Source of the DNA: a bacterium
GTDB taxonomy: Bacteria > RBG-13-66-14 > B26-G2 > WVWN01
DNA length: 35,542 nt
NCBI GenBank assembly: GCA_035529855.1
Contig: DATKVX010000044.1
Span: 76,189 to 111,730 of the forward strand
Direction: 5' to 3'
The notes below the pieces were generated by a model. The model was not told the DNA's origin. It saw only the letters and a program-made list of their open reading frames with translations, and searched no databases. The position numbers were made by a program, and so were the translations under genes. Positions 8,307-16,409 of the stretch are shown here, piece by piece. Each line of letters starts with the position of its first letter. The stretch's first letter is position 1.

Positions 8307-9623
8307 TTACACTTCCGAGGCCACGAAGACGAACGGATAAACTACCGTCACGCTCCCCGTTTTAACGGGCGGGAACCGCCAACTACGTATCCGGGAGAGG
8401 ATGGAACCCGAAAGCGCCGGGGAATTCAGGGTATTGGTGATAATGCTGGCGCTACCCACCGAACCGTCCGCCGTTATGTTGAAGCGGACCGTTATCTTGC
8501 CGCTGCCCAACGTCGGGTTCTTCTTAAGAGCGGAGTTGTACGCGTTCTGGATGCCCACCAGGTGGCGACGGATTACGCTCGCGATGACCTGGGGCGACCG
8601 GTTGGCCTCGCCCGCGGCTTCGCCGCCCACCGACGATATCGTCCCCGAAACGGAGACCATCTTCTTCGTCAGCTTGCCGCCGGGGCCGCGGCCGGCGTAA
8701 CCGCCGCCCAGGCCCGCGATACCATCCATGCCGCCGCCCAGGCCGGTGCCGCCGGCGCCGCCGGCGCCCAGGCCGCCGCCCAACGCGCCGCCGCCGGCCG
8801 AGCCGCGTAAGCCGCCCAGGCGGTTGGCTATGCTGTCCAGGTCGCCGGAAGAACCGCCGGCGCCCAAGAGGTCCGCGATGGACCTACCCGAGCCGGTACC
8901 GAGCGTCGTAATCGCCGCGACGACGCCGGTCGTAGGGATACCCTCGCCGACGCTGCCGCCGCCACCGCGGCCACCGCCGCCGGTCCCTACGCCTTCGCCT
9001 TCGGCCTCGGTAACTATACCGACGCCCGTAGCCTCCGGGATCTCGAGTTTCGTCACGCGGCTAACGAGGTCCTCGACCTTGAAGCCCCTTTCCTCGATCT
9101 GAGCGTACTGCGAGCCGACCATGAAGGCCACCAATATGGCCCCTACCACGGCTAAGACCCGGTAGTAACGCACATTATCAGAGTCGAACCAAGTCCCGGT
9201 AGCCTCGTAACCGGGGCCGCGTTTGGGAACGACGACTTCCTTCGCCGAAAGCGGGGGCCGGTACGTGAACTCGAACGTAAGGCCGTCGGCCTCGACGTGC
9301 CCGGAACGGCCGCGTTGTATCGGGACGACGTACCGTCCGGCCTCGCGTTTTAAAAGGCCCAACGTCTTAAGATGCCCGAACGAGAGCATCTCGCCGTCGC
9401 CGCCGATTTCGCCGCGGTAATTTTCGGCCAACAACAATTCCGCGTCGCCGCTTTTGCCGATGCGGAATAAAACCGCGGATTTTTTACCACCGGCCGTAAT
9501 TACGTGGTCGGTGCGGGCCCCACCAATCGTCAGCCTATCCTCGACGTCGAAATCCTTCAGGACTCTACCGTCGCAGATAACGCGGAGCCCCAAGACTTGC
9601 TTCTTTGCTTTAACTGCAACCAC
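8307..9623 (-). CDS. GltG/PglI-like protein: FHA-like domain, membrane span, AgmX/PglI C-terminal domain
   Basis: The protein has 438 residues from the chosen start. The N-terminal ~125 residues look like a divergent FHA domain (DRLTIGGARTDHVITAGG), in which the usual GR is GG. One span lies near residues 160-178 (VRYYRVLAVVGAILVAFMVG). A Gly-rich linker follows, and then an AgmX/PglI TonB-like domain ending RSWRFPPVKTGSVTVVYPF. Myxococcus GltG (PglI) has FHA, span and TonB-like domain in this order. The linker shares a motif with the next gene (SIADLLGAGG...DLDSIA here, SVADLMGSGG-DLDIIA there), so the two are paralogues. The start is GTG at 9621-9623, seven bases after the anti-Shine-Dalgarno match AAAGGAGGTGAT. 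An in-frame GTG at 9633-9635 lies inside that site and cannot use it. Confidence 0.84.
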   Translation of the reverse strand: MVAVKAKKQVLGLRVICDGRVLKDFDVEDRLTIGGARTDHVITAGGKKSAVLFRIGKSGDAELLLAENYRGEIGGDGEMLSFGHLKTLGLLKREAGRYVVPIQRGRSGHVEADGLTFEFTYRPPLSAKEVVVPKRGPGYEATGTWFDSDNVRYYRVLAVVGAILVAFMVGSQYAQIEERGFKVEDLVSRVTKLEIPEATGVGIVTEAEGEGVGTGGGGRGGGGSVGEGIPTTGVVAAITTLGTGSGRSIADLLGAGGSSGDLDSIANRLGGLRGSAGGGALGGGLGAGGAGGTGLGGGMDGIAGLGGGYAGRGPGGKLTKKMVSVSGTISSVGGEAAGEANRSPQVIASVIRRHLVGIQNAYNSALKKNPTLGSGKITVRFNITADGSVGSASIITNTLNSPALSGSILSRIRSWRFPPVKTGSVTVVYPFVFVASEV

Positions 9624-9643
9624 CTTCGCAATCACCTCCTTTC
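9624..9643 (-). promoter_or_regulatory. Unusually long Shine-Dalgarno site fixing a start
   Basis: AAAGGAGGTGAT on the minus strand is a 12-base match to the usual 16S rRNA 3' end. It lies seven bases before GTG at 9621-9623 and overlaps a more upstream in-frame GTG, which argues for the downstream start. Confidence 0.75.
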
Positions 9644-9656
9644 GTCCGGATTCGAC

Positions 9657-10196
9657 CTAACGGTTTTTGAGAACGGCCAGCGAAATTTCGCCGTACTCCG
9701 CCCGGCCGCAGGTGTACATCACCCGTTTGAGCAATTCGAAGGTTATCAGCTTGTCGCCTTGGATGATGACCTCGCCGCGGAACTCCTTACTTTCGTCCAG
9801 CTCGGCGATGGCCCGCTTCAAGTCGGCTATGCGCACCATCTCTTCGTAAAGGCCGTCGATGACGAGGTCGGGGTCCTTCAGCGCTTCGTCCGCGCCGGCG
9901 ACCTTCCTGCCCTCGACGACGATGGACTTGTTCGTTACGGCGACGATGACCGATTGCGTGGGCTTATTCTCCACCCGCGCTTCGGGGAGCGTCAGGTCCG
10001 GCGCGATCGACATAATGTCGCCTTCGGCCGAGAAGTTCTGGAAAAGGAAAACGACCAGGATGACGAAAGTATCAATGAGCGAAACGAGCATAAGGCGGGC
10101 TTCCCTCTTGCGCCCTTCCTCGGCCCGCTCCTTCATCCGCACGTTCAGGCGGCCCAGCGTTCCTTTCTCTTGTATTTTGCTCGCCTGTTTGGCCAT
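9657..10196 (-). CDS. TolR/ExbD-family motor subunit (second copy)
   Basis: The protein has 179 residues: a basic cytoplasmic N-terminus of about 35 residues, one span (MLVSLIDTFVILVVFLF) and a periplasmic ExbD/TolR domain. Asp42 in the span sits where the proton-carrying Asp of ExbD and TolR lies. No OmpA-type peptidoglycan-binding domain is present, which separates it from MotB. The start is ATG at 10194-10196 with AGGTGAGAC upstream. It lies 30 bases after the other ExbD gene. One TolQ plus two different TolR proteins matches the AglR-AglQ-AglS motor of gliding myxobacteria. It probably uses proton flow to drive the two AgmX/PglI proteins encoded next. Confidence 0.87.
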   Translation of the reverse strand: MAKQASKIQEKGTLGRLNVRMKERAEEGRKREARLMLVSLIDTFVILVVFLFQNFSAEGDIMSIAPDLTLPEARVENKPTQSVIVAVTNKSIVVEGRKVAGADEALKDPDLVIDGLYEEMVRIADLKRAIAELDESKEFRGEVIIQGDKLITFELLKRVMYTCGRAEYGEISLAVLKNR

Positions 10197-10226
10197 GTCT
10201 CACCTACTTTCCGCGCGGGTAAACGT

Positions 10227-10700
10227 TTACTGCGTGATTTGGCCCGATAACGCGATGTCCGGGAAACCTTCCACAACGCATACGTCCATCGCATGGATGA
10301 TGTTGTCGTAAACTATCTCCGGTTCCGAGATAATGATTATCGACTGTTGGTCGCCGTACTCCTTCTTGACGTCCTTGAGTGTTTCGGTCAACTTATCCCA
10401 GTCGAACTTGTCTCTCTTCTTGGGGATGAGCGGCAATATTGCGCCCGCGCCGCCGACGCGCAATCCCTCGTCCGTTATTATCAGCGAGAGGTTGAGTTCG
10501 CCGGCCTGGGGCGTCATCGCGCTCTCTCCCGTGGGTCCCGTTGTGGTCGGTAGCGAGATCTCGATTACCGCGGTTTGGAGAAGCGACGCCGACATCAACA
10601 AAAAGCAGCAGCACACCACCAACATGTCGATGAACGGCACGAGCTCCGGGTCTTCCCAAACTTCGCGGCGCTTTATCCTCTTCTTGGGAGCGAATGCCAA
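10227..10700 (-). CDS. TolR/ExbD-family motor subunit (first copy)
   Basis: The protein has 157 residues: a short basic N-terminus, one span starting LVPFIDMLVVCCCFLLMSAS and a periplasmic domain. Asp25 in the PFIDML motif is the conserved proton-carrying residue of ExbD/TolR. The start is TTG at 10698-10700: an in-frame stop lies just upstream and AAGGAG lies ten bases before it. An ATG a few bases further upstream is in another frame. The sequence is clearly different from the second copy, so the two may have distinct roles, as AglQ and AglS do. Three cysteines in a row inside the span are unusual. Confidence 0.87.
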   Translation of the reverse strand: MAFAPKKRIKRREVWEDPELVPFIDMLVVCCCFLLMSASLLQTAVIEISLPTTTGPTGESAMTPQAGELNLSLIITDEGLRVGGAGAILPLIPKKRDKFDWDKLTETLKDVKKEYGDQQSIIIISEPEIVYDNIIHAMDVCVVEGFPDIALSGQITQ

Positions 10701-10735
10701 AGGCCATCAACTCCTTACGTTACGCTCGGCCGAAA

Positions 10736-11374
10736 TTACAGCTTGCCTTCGTATTCCGCCAGCGCGTTGATGATGGGGACCATGCTGGCGTCGATGTCGT
10801 TGTTGATGCGCGTCACCCGGCCCTGGAGCATGCCGTATACGACCAGCGACGGGATGGCGACGATCAGGCCGAAGGCGGTGCAGTTCATGGCTTCCGAAAT
10901 ACCCTCGGAAAGCATCGTCGCCTTCTCGGCCGCGGAAGCGCCACCCAGCGCGGCGAAGGTCTTGATCAGGCCCGTAATGGTCCCCAGCAGGCCCAATAGA
11001 ACGGCGACGTTGCCCAGCATGGCCAGGTAGGGCGTCCTCTTGTCGAGACGGGGCAGCTCCGAAAGGCTGGCCTCGTCCACCGCGTCCTGCACGTCGCGCA
11101 TGCTGCCGCCGGCCGCGGACAACGCCGCCCGCGTGATGCGGTAGAGCGCCGCGTCGGAACGGTTCGACAGCGCCTTGGCCTGTTCGACCTTCCCCTGTTT
11201 AATCATGTTGAGTACTTCGCGCGTGAACCGCTCGGCGTTGACGTTCGACTTTATGAAGACGAACCATACGCGCTCGATAATAATCGAAATCGCGAATATG
11301 CCCGTGACGAGGATGGGATGCATCCCCCAGCCGCCGGCGCGATAGTGCTCCGCTAAGAAATTGAAAGCTTCCAT
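10736..11374 (-). CDS. TolQ/ExbB/MotA-family motor protein
   Basis: The protein has 212 residues and three hydrophobic spans, near residues 17-37, 118-140 and 160-182. The family signature is LLGLLGTITGLIKTFAAL in span two, where TolQ and ExbB carry the conserved Thr. GISEAMNCTAFGLIVAIPSL leads into span three. Members form the pentameric inner-membrane channel that converts proton flow into movement of the ExbD/TolR dimer. The start is ATG at 11372-11374, with AAGGAG and a closer TAAGGT upstream. It is followed by the two TolR genes. Without TolB, Pal or a TonB receptor nearby, it is better read as an AglR-type motor than Tol-Pal or iron uptake. Confidence 0.9.
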   Translation of the reverse strand: MEAFNFLAEHYRAGGWGMHPILVTGIFAISIIIERVWFVFIKSNVNAERFTREVLNMIKQGKVEQAKALSNRSDAALYRITRAALSAAGGSMRDVQDAVDEASLSELPRLDKRTPYLAMLGNVAVLLGLLGTITGLIKTFAALGGASAAEKATMLSEGISEAMNCTAFGLIVAIPSLVVYGMLQGRVTRINNDIDASMVPIINALAEYEGKL

Positions 11375-11449
11375 ACCTTACGTACTCCTTTCGTTAACCT
11401 TCACCCGTCGACTCGACCTCGTCTTGCGCCCGCGAGCGAAGCGGTTTTC

Positions 11450-11977
11450 TCACTTCGCGGCCCGGGCGCGGCCACGGTCGATTAAAACCAATATCAAGGC
11501 CGCGGTGGCGGCGGCGCCCGCGCTTACGCCGTAAACCTTAACCTGGGCCCACTCCTCGTTATATGCCTGATATCCGGCCGCGGCACCGGTAGTGGCCGCG
11601 GTAGCGACCGCCATCCAAAGGAGCGGGTTCTTGACGTAGTCGAACTTGGATTCCTTGATCGCGCGCTCGAACTCTTCCTTGTCGATAGGCCGCAGGATGT
11701 CGTCCCAGAAGTCGCGGGCGAAGCGAACCGTCTTGAAGTCGGGCTGCTGGCGCTTGATGAAAAGCGCGACCGGCCTCTCGAGCCGCCCCTCGATGACGAC
11801 CTCTTTGAACACGTACTCCCCCTCTGCGGTGCGCTCGGCCTCGACGCCTGCCTCTTCCTTGATCTCGGCCTTGCCTTCCCCGCCCGCCTCCTCCTGGGCT
11901 AAAGCGGGCGCCCAACCGAAAGCCAACGCCGCTATAATTATAACCGCAAAACCCTTTGTTGGCAAGTTTTTCAGCAT
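11450..11977 (-). CDS. Small exported membrane protein of the Glt-like operon, function unknown
   Basis: The protein has 175 residues. It begins with a signal peptide or anchor (FAVIIIAALAFGWAPALAQ). A Glu/Ala-rich stretch follows, and then a compact domain, residues about 55-100, with VVIEGRLERPVALFIKR and FKTVRFARDFWDDILRPID. Two hydrophobic segments close the protein (residues about 117-135 and 147-166). I do not recognise a named family with certainty. The 'IEG...RP..LFI.R' pattern resembles short proteins that sit beside TolQR/AgmX genes in deltaproteobacteria (recalled, not searched). Its place directly before the motor genes suggests a motor- or platform-associated part. The start is ATG at 11975-11977; GGGGG upstream may be the ribosome site, and it can pair with CCCC before it in a small hairpin. 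Confidence 0.7.
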   Translation of the reverse strand: MLKNLPTKGFAVIIIAALAFGWAPALAQEEAGGEGKAEIKEEAGVEAERTAEGEYVFKEVVIEGRLERPVALFIKRQQPDFKTVRFARDFWDDILRPIDKEEFERAIKESKFDYVKNPLLWMAVATAATTGAAAGYQAYNEEWAQVKVYGVSAGAAATAALILVLIDRGRARAAK

Positions 11978-12031
11978 TTTTTTAGACCCCCGTCAGGGGA
12001 ACTCGGTTACGGGCAACCTGCCGCTTCTAAG

Positions 12032-15000
12032 CTAGAACTCCTCGCCCAGCGGCTCCTCTTCGGCCTCCGTCTCGGCGTCGAATTCCTCCGGCGTCCCGAC
12101 GGCCTCGAAGTCTATCTCGCCGCTGGTCTCAACTTCATAACCTGCGCCCTCACCTTCGCCGGGCACCGGCAGCGCCTCTTCCTCGCCTTCGCCGGGGGCC
12201 GGCAGCGTTTCTGCTTCACTTTCGCCGGGGGCTTCGAGTTCGCCTTCCGTAGGCGTGCCGGCCTCGGGAGTAGGTTCTTCCGGCGTAGGTCCGGCTTCCT
12301 CGAGCGACGGCGCTTCCTCTACCGGCGTAGGCGTCGGTTCGCCGAACTCCTCCTCCGTCGTCGGCGCGCCGAACTCGCCGCCGGTCTCGCCGAACTCGGC
12401 CTCCTCACCCGGCACCACCGGCAGTTCGCCTTCGCCCTCGGGCGCCGCCCACTCCTCCATCGGCATCTCGCCCTCTTCGGGCTGAGCGCCGCCGAATTCC
12501 TCGGGCAGGCCCGTCTCCTCGAACGCCGGCTCGGGCGAGGGGAAGCCGCCCTCCGGCACGAGGGCGAAGTTGAGGCCGTACGAGTCGTCGCGCTCGCGCG
12601 TGACCTCGACGCACACGACGTTGTCGCCGAGGTGGAGGGCGCTCGAGACGTCGTACGTATCCGGCTTGACCCACGGGTTTTCGGCGTAAACGTCGGTTTG
12701 GCCTATCAGCGTCCCGTTGACGTAGAGTTTGTAGGGGCCGCGGCTCTGGATGACGGCCTCGTAATTCGCCGGGTCGTAGGTGAAGGAGAAACTCTTGCGG
12801 AAGTAAACGGTTTCGTCCGCGGGGCCGCCCCAAATGGTCGTCGGTTCGCCCGGGACGCGGGCGACCACCTTCTCCTCGTCCTTCTCGCGCCAGCCGCTCG
12901 TGCCGGCGGGGGCCCACATAGCGGCGTCGTAATTGGCGTCGAGCCAACCGTCCTCGTAGACGTTGGACACGACCCAACCCGTGTCGCTGGTGAAGCCCTG
13001 CATGCCTACGTCCTCGTACTTGACGACTTCGTACGGCCGGATGAGCAGGAGCTGGTTGTAGGCCTTGCGCGACCACTCGGAGTCAACCCGGGCCGCCTCG
13101 GCCACGTTGACCGCCTCGCCGTACTCCATTACGGCCTTCTCTTCCAACGGTATCGCCTGCTCCTCGAGGCCGGCGGTATAATCGTAATAGGCGTTCTCGA
13201 GGAGGGGCTTACGCGGGTCGTCGTCGGGTAGCGCCTCCCAGTATTCGGGCTGGAGCTCTTGGGGTATCTCGGCGTTGCGCAGCGTATCGCGGAAGGAGAG
13301 GTAGACGTCGGCCATGCGGCAGTGGGCGGCCACCGCCCACTTCGGGACGCCCAGGCCGGCGACGTCGGTGTAGCCGGCGATGAGGTCCTGAGACTGCTTG
13401 ACCTTCTTCTGGAGGTTGGCCTCCATCACCTTCTGCGGCATTACGAACTGGATCTCCGCGTAGTCGTCGAACTTGGCGTCGGTGACTTTAAACTCCGCCT
13501 CTGCGACGTACTTCTCGGTCCCGCCGATATCGAAGCCCTGCTCGGACGAAACTTTATATATGGCGACGACTTCCTTATGACGCTCGAGGGCTTCGGCCTC
13601 GCGGCCGAGCTTCTCCTCGGCGCGGGCCTGGCGGAAGGTCGCCTCGAGGCGCGGTTGGGCCTCTTCGGGGTATTCCTCCACGAACCGGGCGAAGGTATTG
13701 GCGGCGCGCGTCCAATCTCCCTGCTGCTCGTACATCAGGCCGGCGCGGAACAGCGAATCCCGACCCAGGGCGGTGGTCTTGTATTCGGGGTATTCGGCGA
13801 TTTGCATGTAAGCCGCGGCGGCGGCGCCCCAATCCTCTTTCCGCTCGTAACACTCCGCGGCTTTCTCGTACGCCATCTTGAGGTCGTCGGCCTTGGGGTA
13901 CTCCTTTATATACTCCGTGTACACGCGGGCCGCGTTGTCCCAGTCGCGGATCTTATAGTAGGTATCGGCGGCTTTACCGAGGCTCAGCCGGCCGACGTCG
14001 GCCCCCTTGTGGTCGGCGGCGTTGGCCTCGTACGCCTGGGCTTCGGCCTGCTTGGCCGCGAACGCCGAGGCTTCAATGGGCGGTAGGGCCGGATATATGA
14101 CGACGAAGTCTTCGTATTCGGCTTCCTCGAGAAGATCCGGCTCGATGGTGGGCTCCTCGATGGCTTCGATGGCGATGCCGGCGCCCTTCATCTCCGCGGC
14201 CTTGAGGCCCGTCAAGCCGGACAGGCTCTTGGCGCGCTCGCTCGTTTCGCTGACGCCCCGGTCCTTGGCCTCGCGCTCGGTCCGGGCGTACCACTGTTTA
14301 GCCAGGGCGTAGTTGTCCTCGGCCGTTTCGTACGCGCCGGCCTTCTCGTAAAACTCCGCCTCGTTGAAGTACGACTTCGCGATGCCCTCGGCGGCGTTCA
14401 CGTAAAGCTGGTTGTGGTCCTTTTGCTTTTCGGCGTCGAGGGCGGTGGGGTACCTGTCGACCAGCTTGCCGTACGCCTCGCGCGCGCGATCGTAGTCGTA
14501 GACGTAGAAATACACCTCGCCCACCTTCGAGAGAACCGTCGGCACCTCGGAGCTTTCGGGGTACTTGTCGACGAAGGCGTTGCAGGCGCGGACGAGGTTG
14601 GCCTCGTTCAAGGTCAGCGATTGCACCGGCATCTCGATGGGGCCGTAGGTTACGAGGCCGTTGGTAGCCTCGGCGCCGGCCGCCGCCGGGGGCTCGGGCG
14701 CGGTTTTCTCCTCCTTGGAGCTCTCGACGTCTCCCTGGAAGATCTCGTCGTACGAGACTATGGCGCTGTAGAGAGATAGTTTCTGGGTGAACTTCTCGTC
14801 CCACTTTTCTATCTTGTACCGTTCGCGGTCGGTGTAGCCCAGCGCCGTCTTCTGGTACTGGTCGCCCGCGTTCGCGAAATCGCCAGCGTTGAAATAGGAT
14901 TCGGCCAGATAGAAATTAACGTGGTACGCCTTCTCGTTGGTGGGGAAAGAGGCCAGGTACTGGTTGTAGCGGTTGATAGCCTCCCGGTAAAGCTCTTTCG

Positions 15001-16339
15001 CTTCCTCGGGATGGGTCCCGATCTTGCTCTCTGCCTGCATGTTGAAGTAAACCGCGACCCCGTAAAGCGCGTTCTCCCAACGCTGCAGCGCCTTGTGGCG
15101 GACGTCGAGGTCTTCCTGGTTCTCGTACCACGCCGAGCCCGGGCCGTAGCCGTCGACGATGCGGACACGGGTCGTGTGGGCATTATCGTAATCCTCCTCG
15201 CGGAGGTAGCACTCCACCAGCGAGTCCAGCACCTCGGGCGCGCGGTCATAGTCGGGGTAGTACTCCAGTACCGCCTCGTAGGCCGTAGCCGCGGCCTTCA
15301 GCTTATCCTGCCTGTAGAGGTAGACGTCGCCCAATTCTTGCAGAACTTCGGGCGAATAGTCGCGTTCCTTGCCGCCGCGGAACTCTTCGCCGTAGTGGCC
15401 TACGGCCTTCGCGATGGCGGTCTCGTCGTTGGGGTCGCTCGACCACTCGGTCAGCGAGATGGCGGCAAACTCCATCGCCTCTTCGGTCAACACCGACTGC
15501 CTCCCGGAACTCTCGATAAGTTCGGTGAAGGCGTCGATGGCCTTCTGGTACTCGATAGAGGAGATGCCGATGTCGCCCTGGTTGTAGAACGCCCACCCCA
15601 TCTTGTAGAGGGCCTTATCGTAGAAGTCGGGGTTGGTATCGGGGACCAGCGCGTAATACTTCACGGCCTTGTCGAACTCGTACTGGTCGAAGAAGTATTC
15701 GCCGATGCGGAAGTACGCCTCGGGCACGAACTTGGATTCGGGGTAAAGCTGGGTGAGCTTGTAGAGGGTCCGCGCGGCCTCTTCATCTTCGAATTGGGCT
15801 TTGAGGCAGTAACCCAGGCCGTAATAGGCCACGTCGGCGTACGGGAAATCCTTGTACTTGAGCGCGATCTGCTGGTAGGCGGCGATGGTCTTCTCGTAGT
15901 GAGGTTCGGGCTCGGGCTCGGTGAATATCTCTCCCCCTTCGCCCGCGGTCTCGAGGCGCAACTGGTAGTCGTCGAGCGCCGTGACGTGTTCCTCCTCGGA
16001 GCGCTCGAGGTAGAGCTCGCCCAGCGCAATAAGGACGTCCGGCGTATACGGGCTTATGGGATACTTGCCCACGAACTCCTCGTACTTCCGGACGGCCTCG
16101 TTGCGCCGCTGGCGCTCCTCGGTGGCGAGCTTACCGGTTTTGCCCATCCGCTCGGACTCCAGCTCGTCGAGCTCCTGCTGGCGCTCGGCGATCTTCTCCT
16201 GGAGTTCCTCGATAGCCACGTCTTCCTTGGCTATGGAGTCCTCGCGGGTGATGACTATTTCTTTGGGCTTGCAGCCGACCGCGGCAAAAATACAAATCGC
16301 GGCCGCCGCCAACGCGCCGCTGTACTTATTAGCATTCAT
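12032..16339 (-). CDS. Giant TPR lipoprotein with inserted jelly-roll domain (GltD/AgmU-like)
   Basis: The protein has 1435 residues. The N-terminal export signal ends in AVGC, a workable lipobox, so it is probably an envelope lipoprotein. A short coiled coil (residues about 35-75) precedes about a thousand residues of TPR units of the YbgF/outer-membrane assembly type, such as YKDFPYADVAYYGLGYCL. Residues about 1105-1265 form a predicted beta domain (TVYFRKSFSF, YKLYVNGTLIG, LHLGDNVVCVEV) like the sugar-binding jelly roll of glycosidases. The last ~165 residues are Pro/Glu/Gly-rich. Long periplasmic TPR proteins such as GltD/AgmU are parts of the Myxococcus gliding machine. The start is ATG at 16337-16339 after AGGGTGAT; a GTG three codons earlier lies inside that site. 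Confidence 0.82.
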   Translation of the reverse strand: MNANKYSGALAAAAICIFAAVGCKPKEIVITREDSIAKEDVAIEELQEKIAERQQELDELESERMGKTGKLATEERQRRNEAVRKYEEFVGKYPISPYTPDVLIALGELYLERSEEEHVTALDDYQLRLETAGEGGEIFTEPEPEPHYEKTIAAYQQIALKYKDFPYADVAYYGLGYCLKAQFEDEEAARTLYKLTQLYPESKFVPEAYFRIGEYFFDQYEFDKAVKYYALVPDTNPDFYDKALYKMGWAFYNQGDIGISSIEYQKAIDAFTELIESSGRQSVLTEEAMEFAAISLTEWSSDPNDETAIAKAVGHYGEEFRGGKERDYSPEVLQELGDVYLYRQDKLKAAATAYEAVLEYYPDYDRAPEVLDSLVECYLREEDYDNAHTTRVRIVDGYGPGSAWYENQEDLDVRHKALQRWENALYGVAVYFNMQAESKIGTHPEEAKELYREAINRYNQYLASFPTNEKAYHVNFYLAESYFNAGDFANAGDQYQKTALGYTDRERYKIEKWDEKFTQKLSLYSAIVSYDEIFQGDVESSKEEKTAPEPPAAAGAEATNGLVTYGPIEMPVQSLTLNEANLVRACNAFVDKYPESSEVPTVLSKVGEVYFYVYDYDRAREAYGKLVDRYPTALDAEKQKDHNQLYVNAAEGIAKSYFNEAEFYEKAGAYETAEDNYALAKQWYARTEREAKDRGVSETSERAKSLSGLTGLKAAEMKGAGIAIEAIEEPTIEPDLLEEAEYEDFVVIYPALPPIEASAFAAKQAEAQAYEANAADHKGADVGRLSLGKAADTYYKIRDWDNAARVYTEYIKEYPKADDLKMAYEKAAECYERKEDWGAAAAAYMQIAEYPEYKTTALGRDSLFRAGLMYEQQGDWTRAANTFARFVEEYPEEAQPRLEATFRQARAEEKLGREAEALERHKEVVAIYKVSSEQGFDIGGTEKYVAEAEFKVTDAKFDDYAEIQFVMPQKVMEANLQKKVKQSQDLIAGYTDVAGLGVPKWAVAAHCRMADVYLSFRDTLRNAEIPQELQPEYWEALPDDDPRKPLLENAYYDYTAGLEEQAIPLEEKAVMEYGEAVNVAEAARVDSEWSRKAYNQLLLIRPYEVVKYEDVGMQGFTSDTGWVVSNVYEDGWLDANYDAAMWAPAGTSGWREKDEEKVVARVPGEPTTIWGGPADETVYFRKSFSFTYDPANYEAVIQSRGPYKLYVNGTLIGQTDVYAENPWVKPDTYDVSSALHLGDNVVCVEVTRERDDSYGLNFALVPEGGFPSPEPAFEETGLPEEFGGAQPEEGEMPMEEWAAPEGEGELPVVPGEEAEFGETGGEFGAPTTEEEFGEPTPTPVEEAPSLEEAGPTPEEPTPEAGTPTEGELEAPGESEAETLPAPGEGEEEALPVPGEGEGAGYEVETSGEIDFEAVGTPEEFDAETEAEEEPLGEEF

Positions 16340-16409
16340 ATATATCACCCTGGTTTAGACCGGCCGCGCGCCGATATCTTTTAACCGGCGGGGCGGCTTG
16401 CAAGGGTTT

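Noticed and set aside
8728-8820. GC-rich trinucleotide-like repeat
   Set aside because: It encodes the Gly-rich linker of the FHA-domain protein; irregular and explained by protein composition.
9657-11374. Flagellar stator (MotAB) or Tol-Pal / TonB iron-uptake motor
   Set aside because: No peptidoglycan-binding domain on the TolR-type proteins, no TolB/Pal or TonB receptor nearby, and two TolR genes plus FHA and GYF proteins fit AglRQS better.
14921-16384. Long plus-strand open frame opposite the giant TPR gene
   Set aside because: It is the antisense shadow of a GC-rich coding region: no ribosome site, no domain, and the minus-strand protein has clear TPR units.
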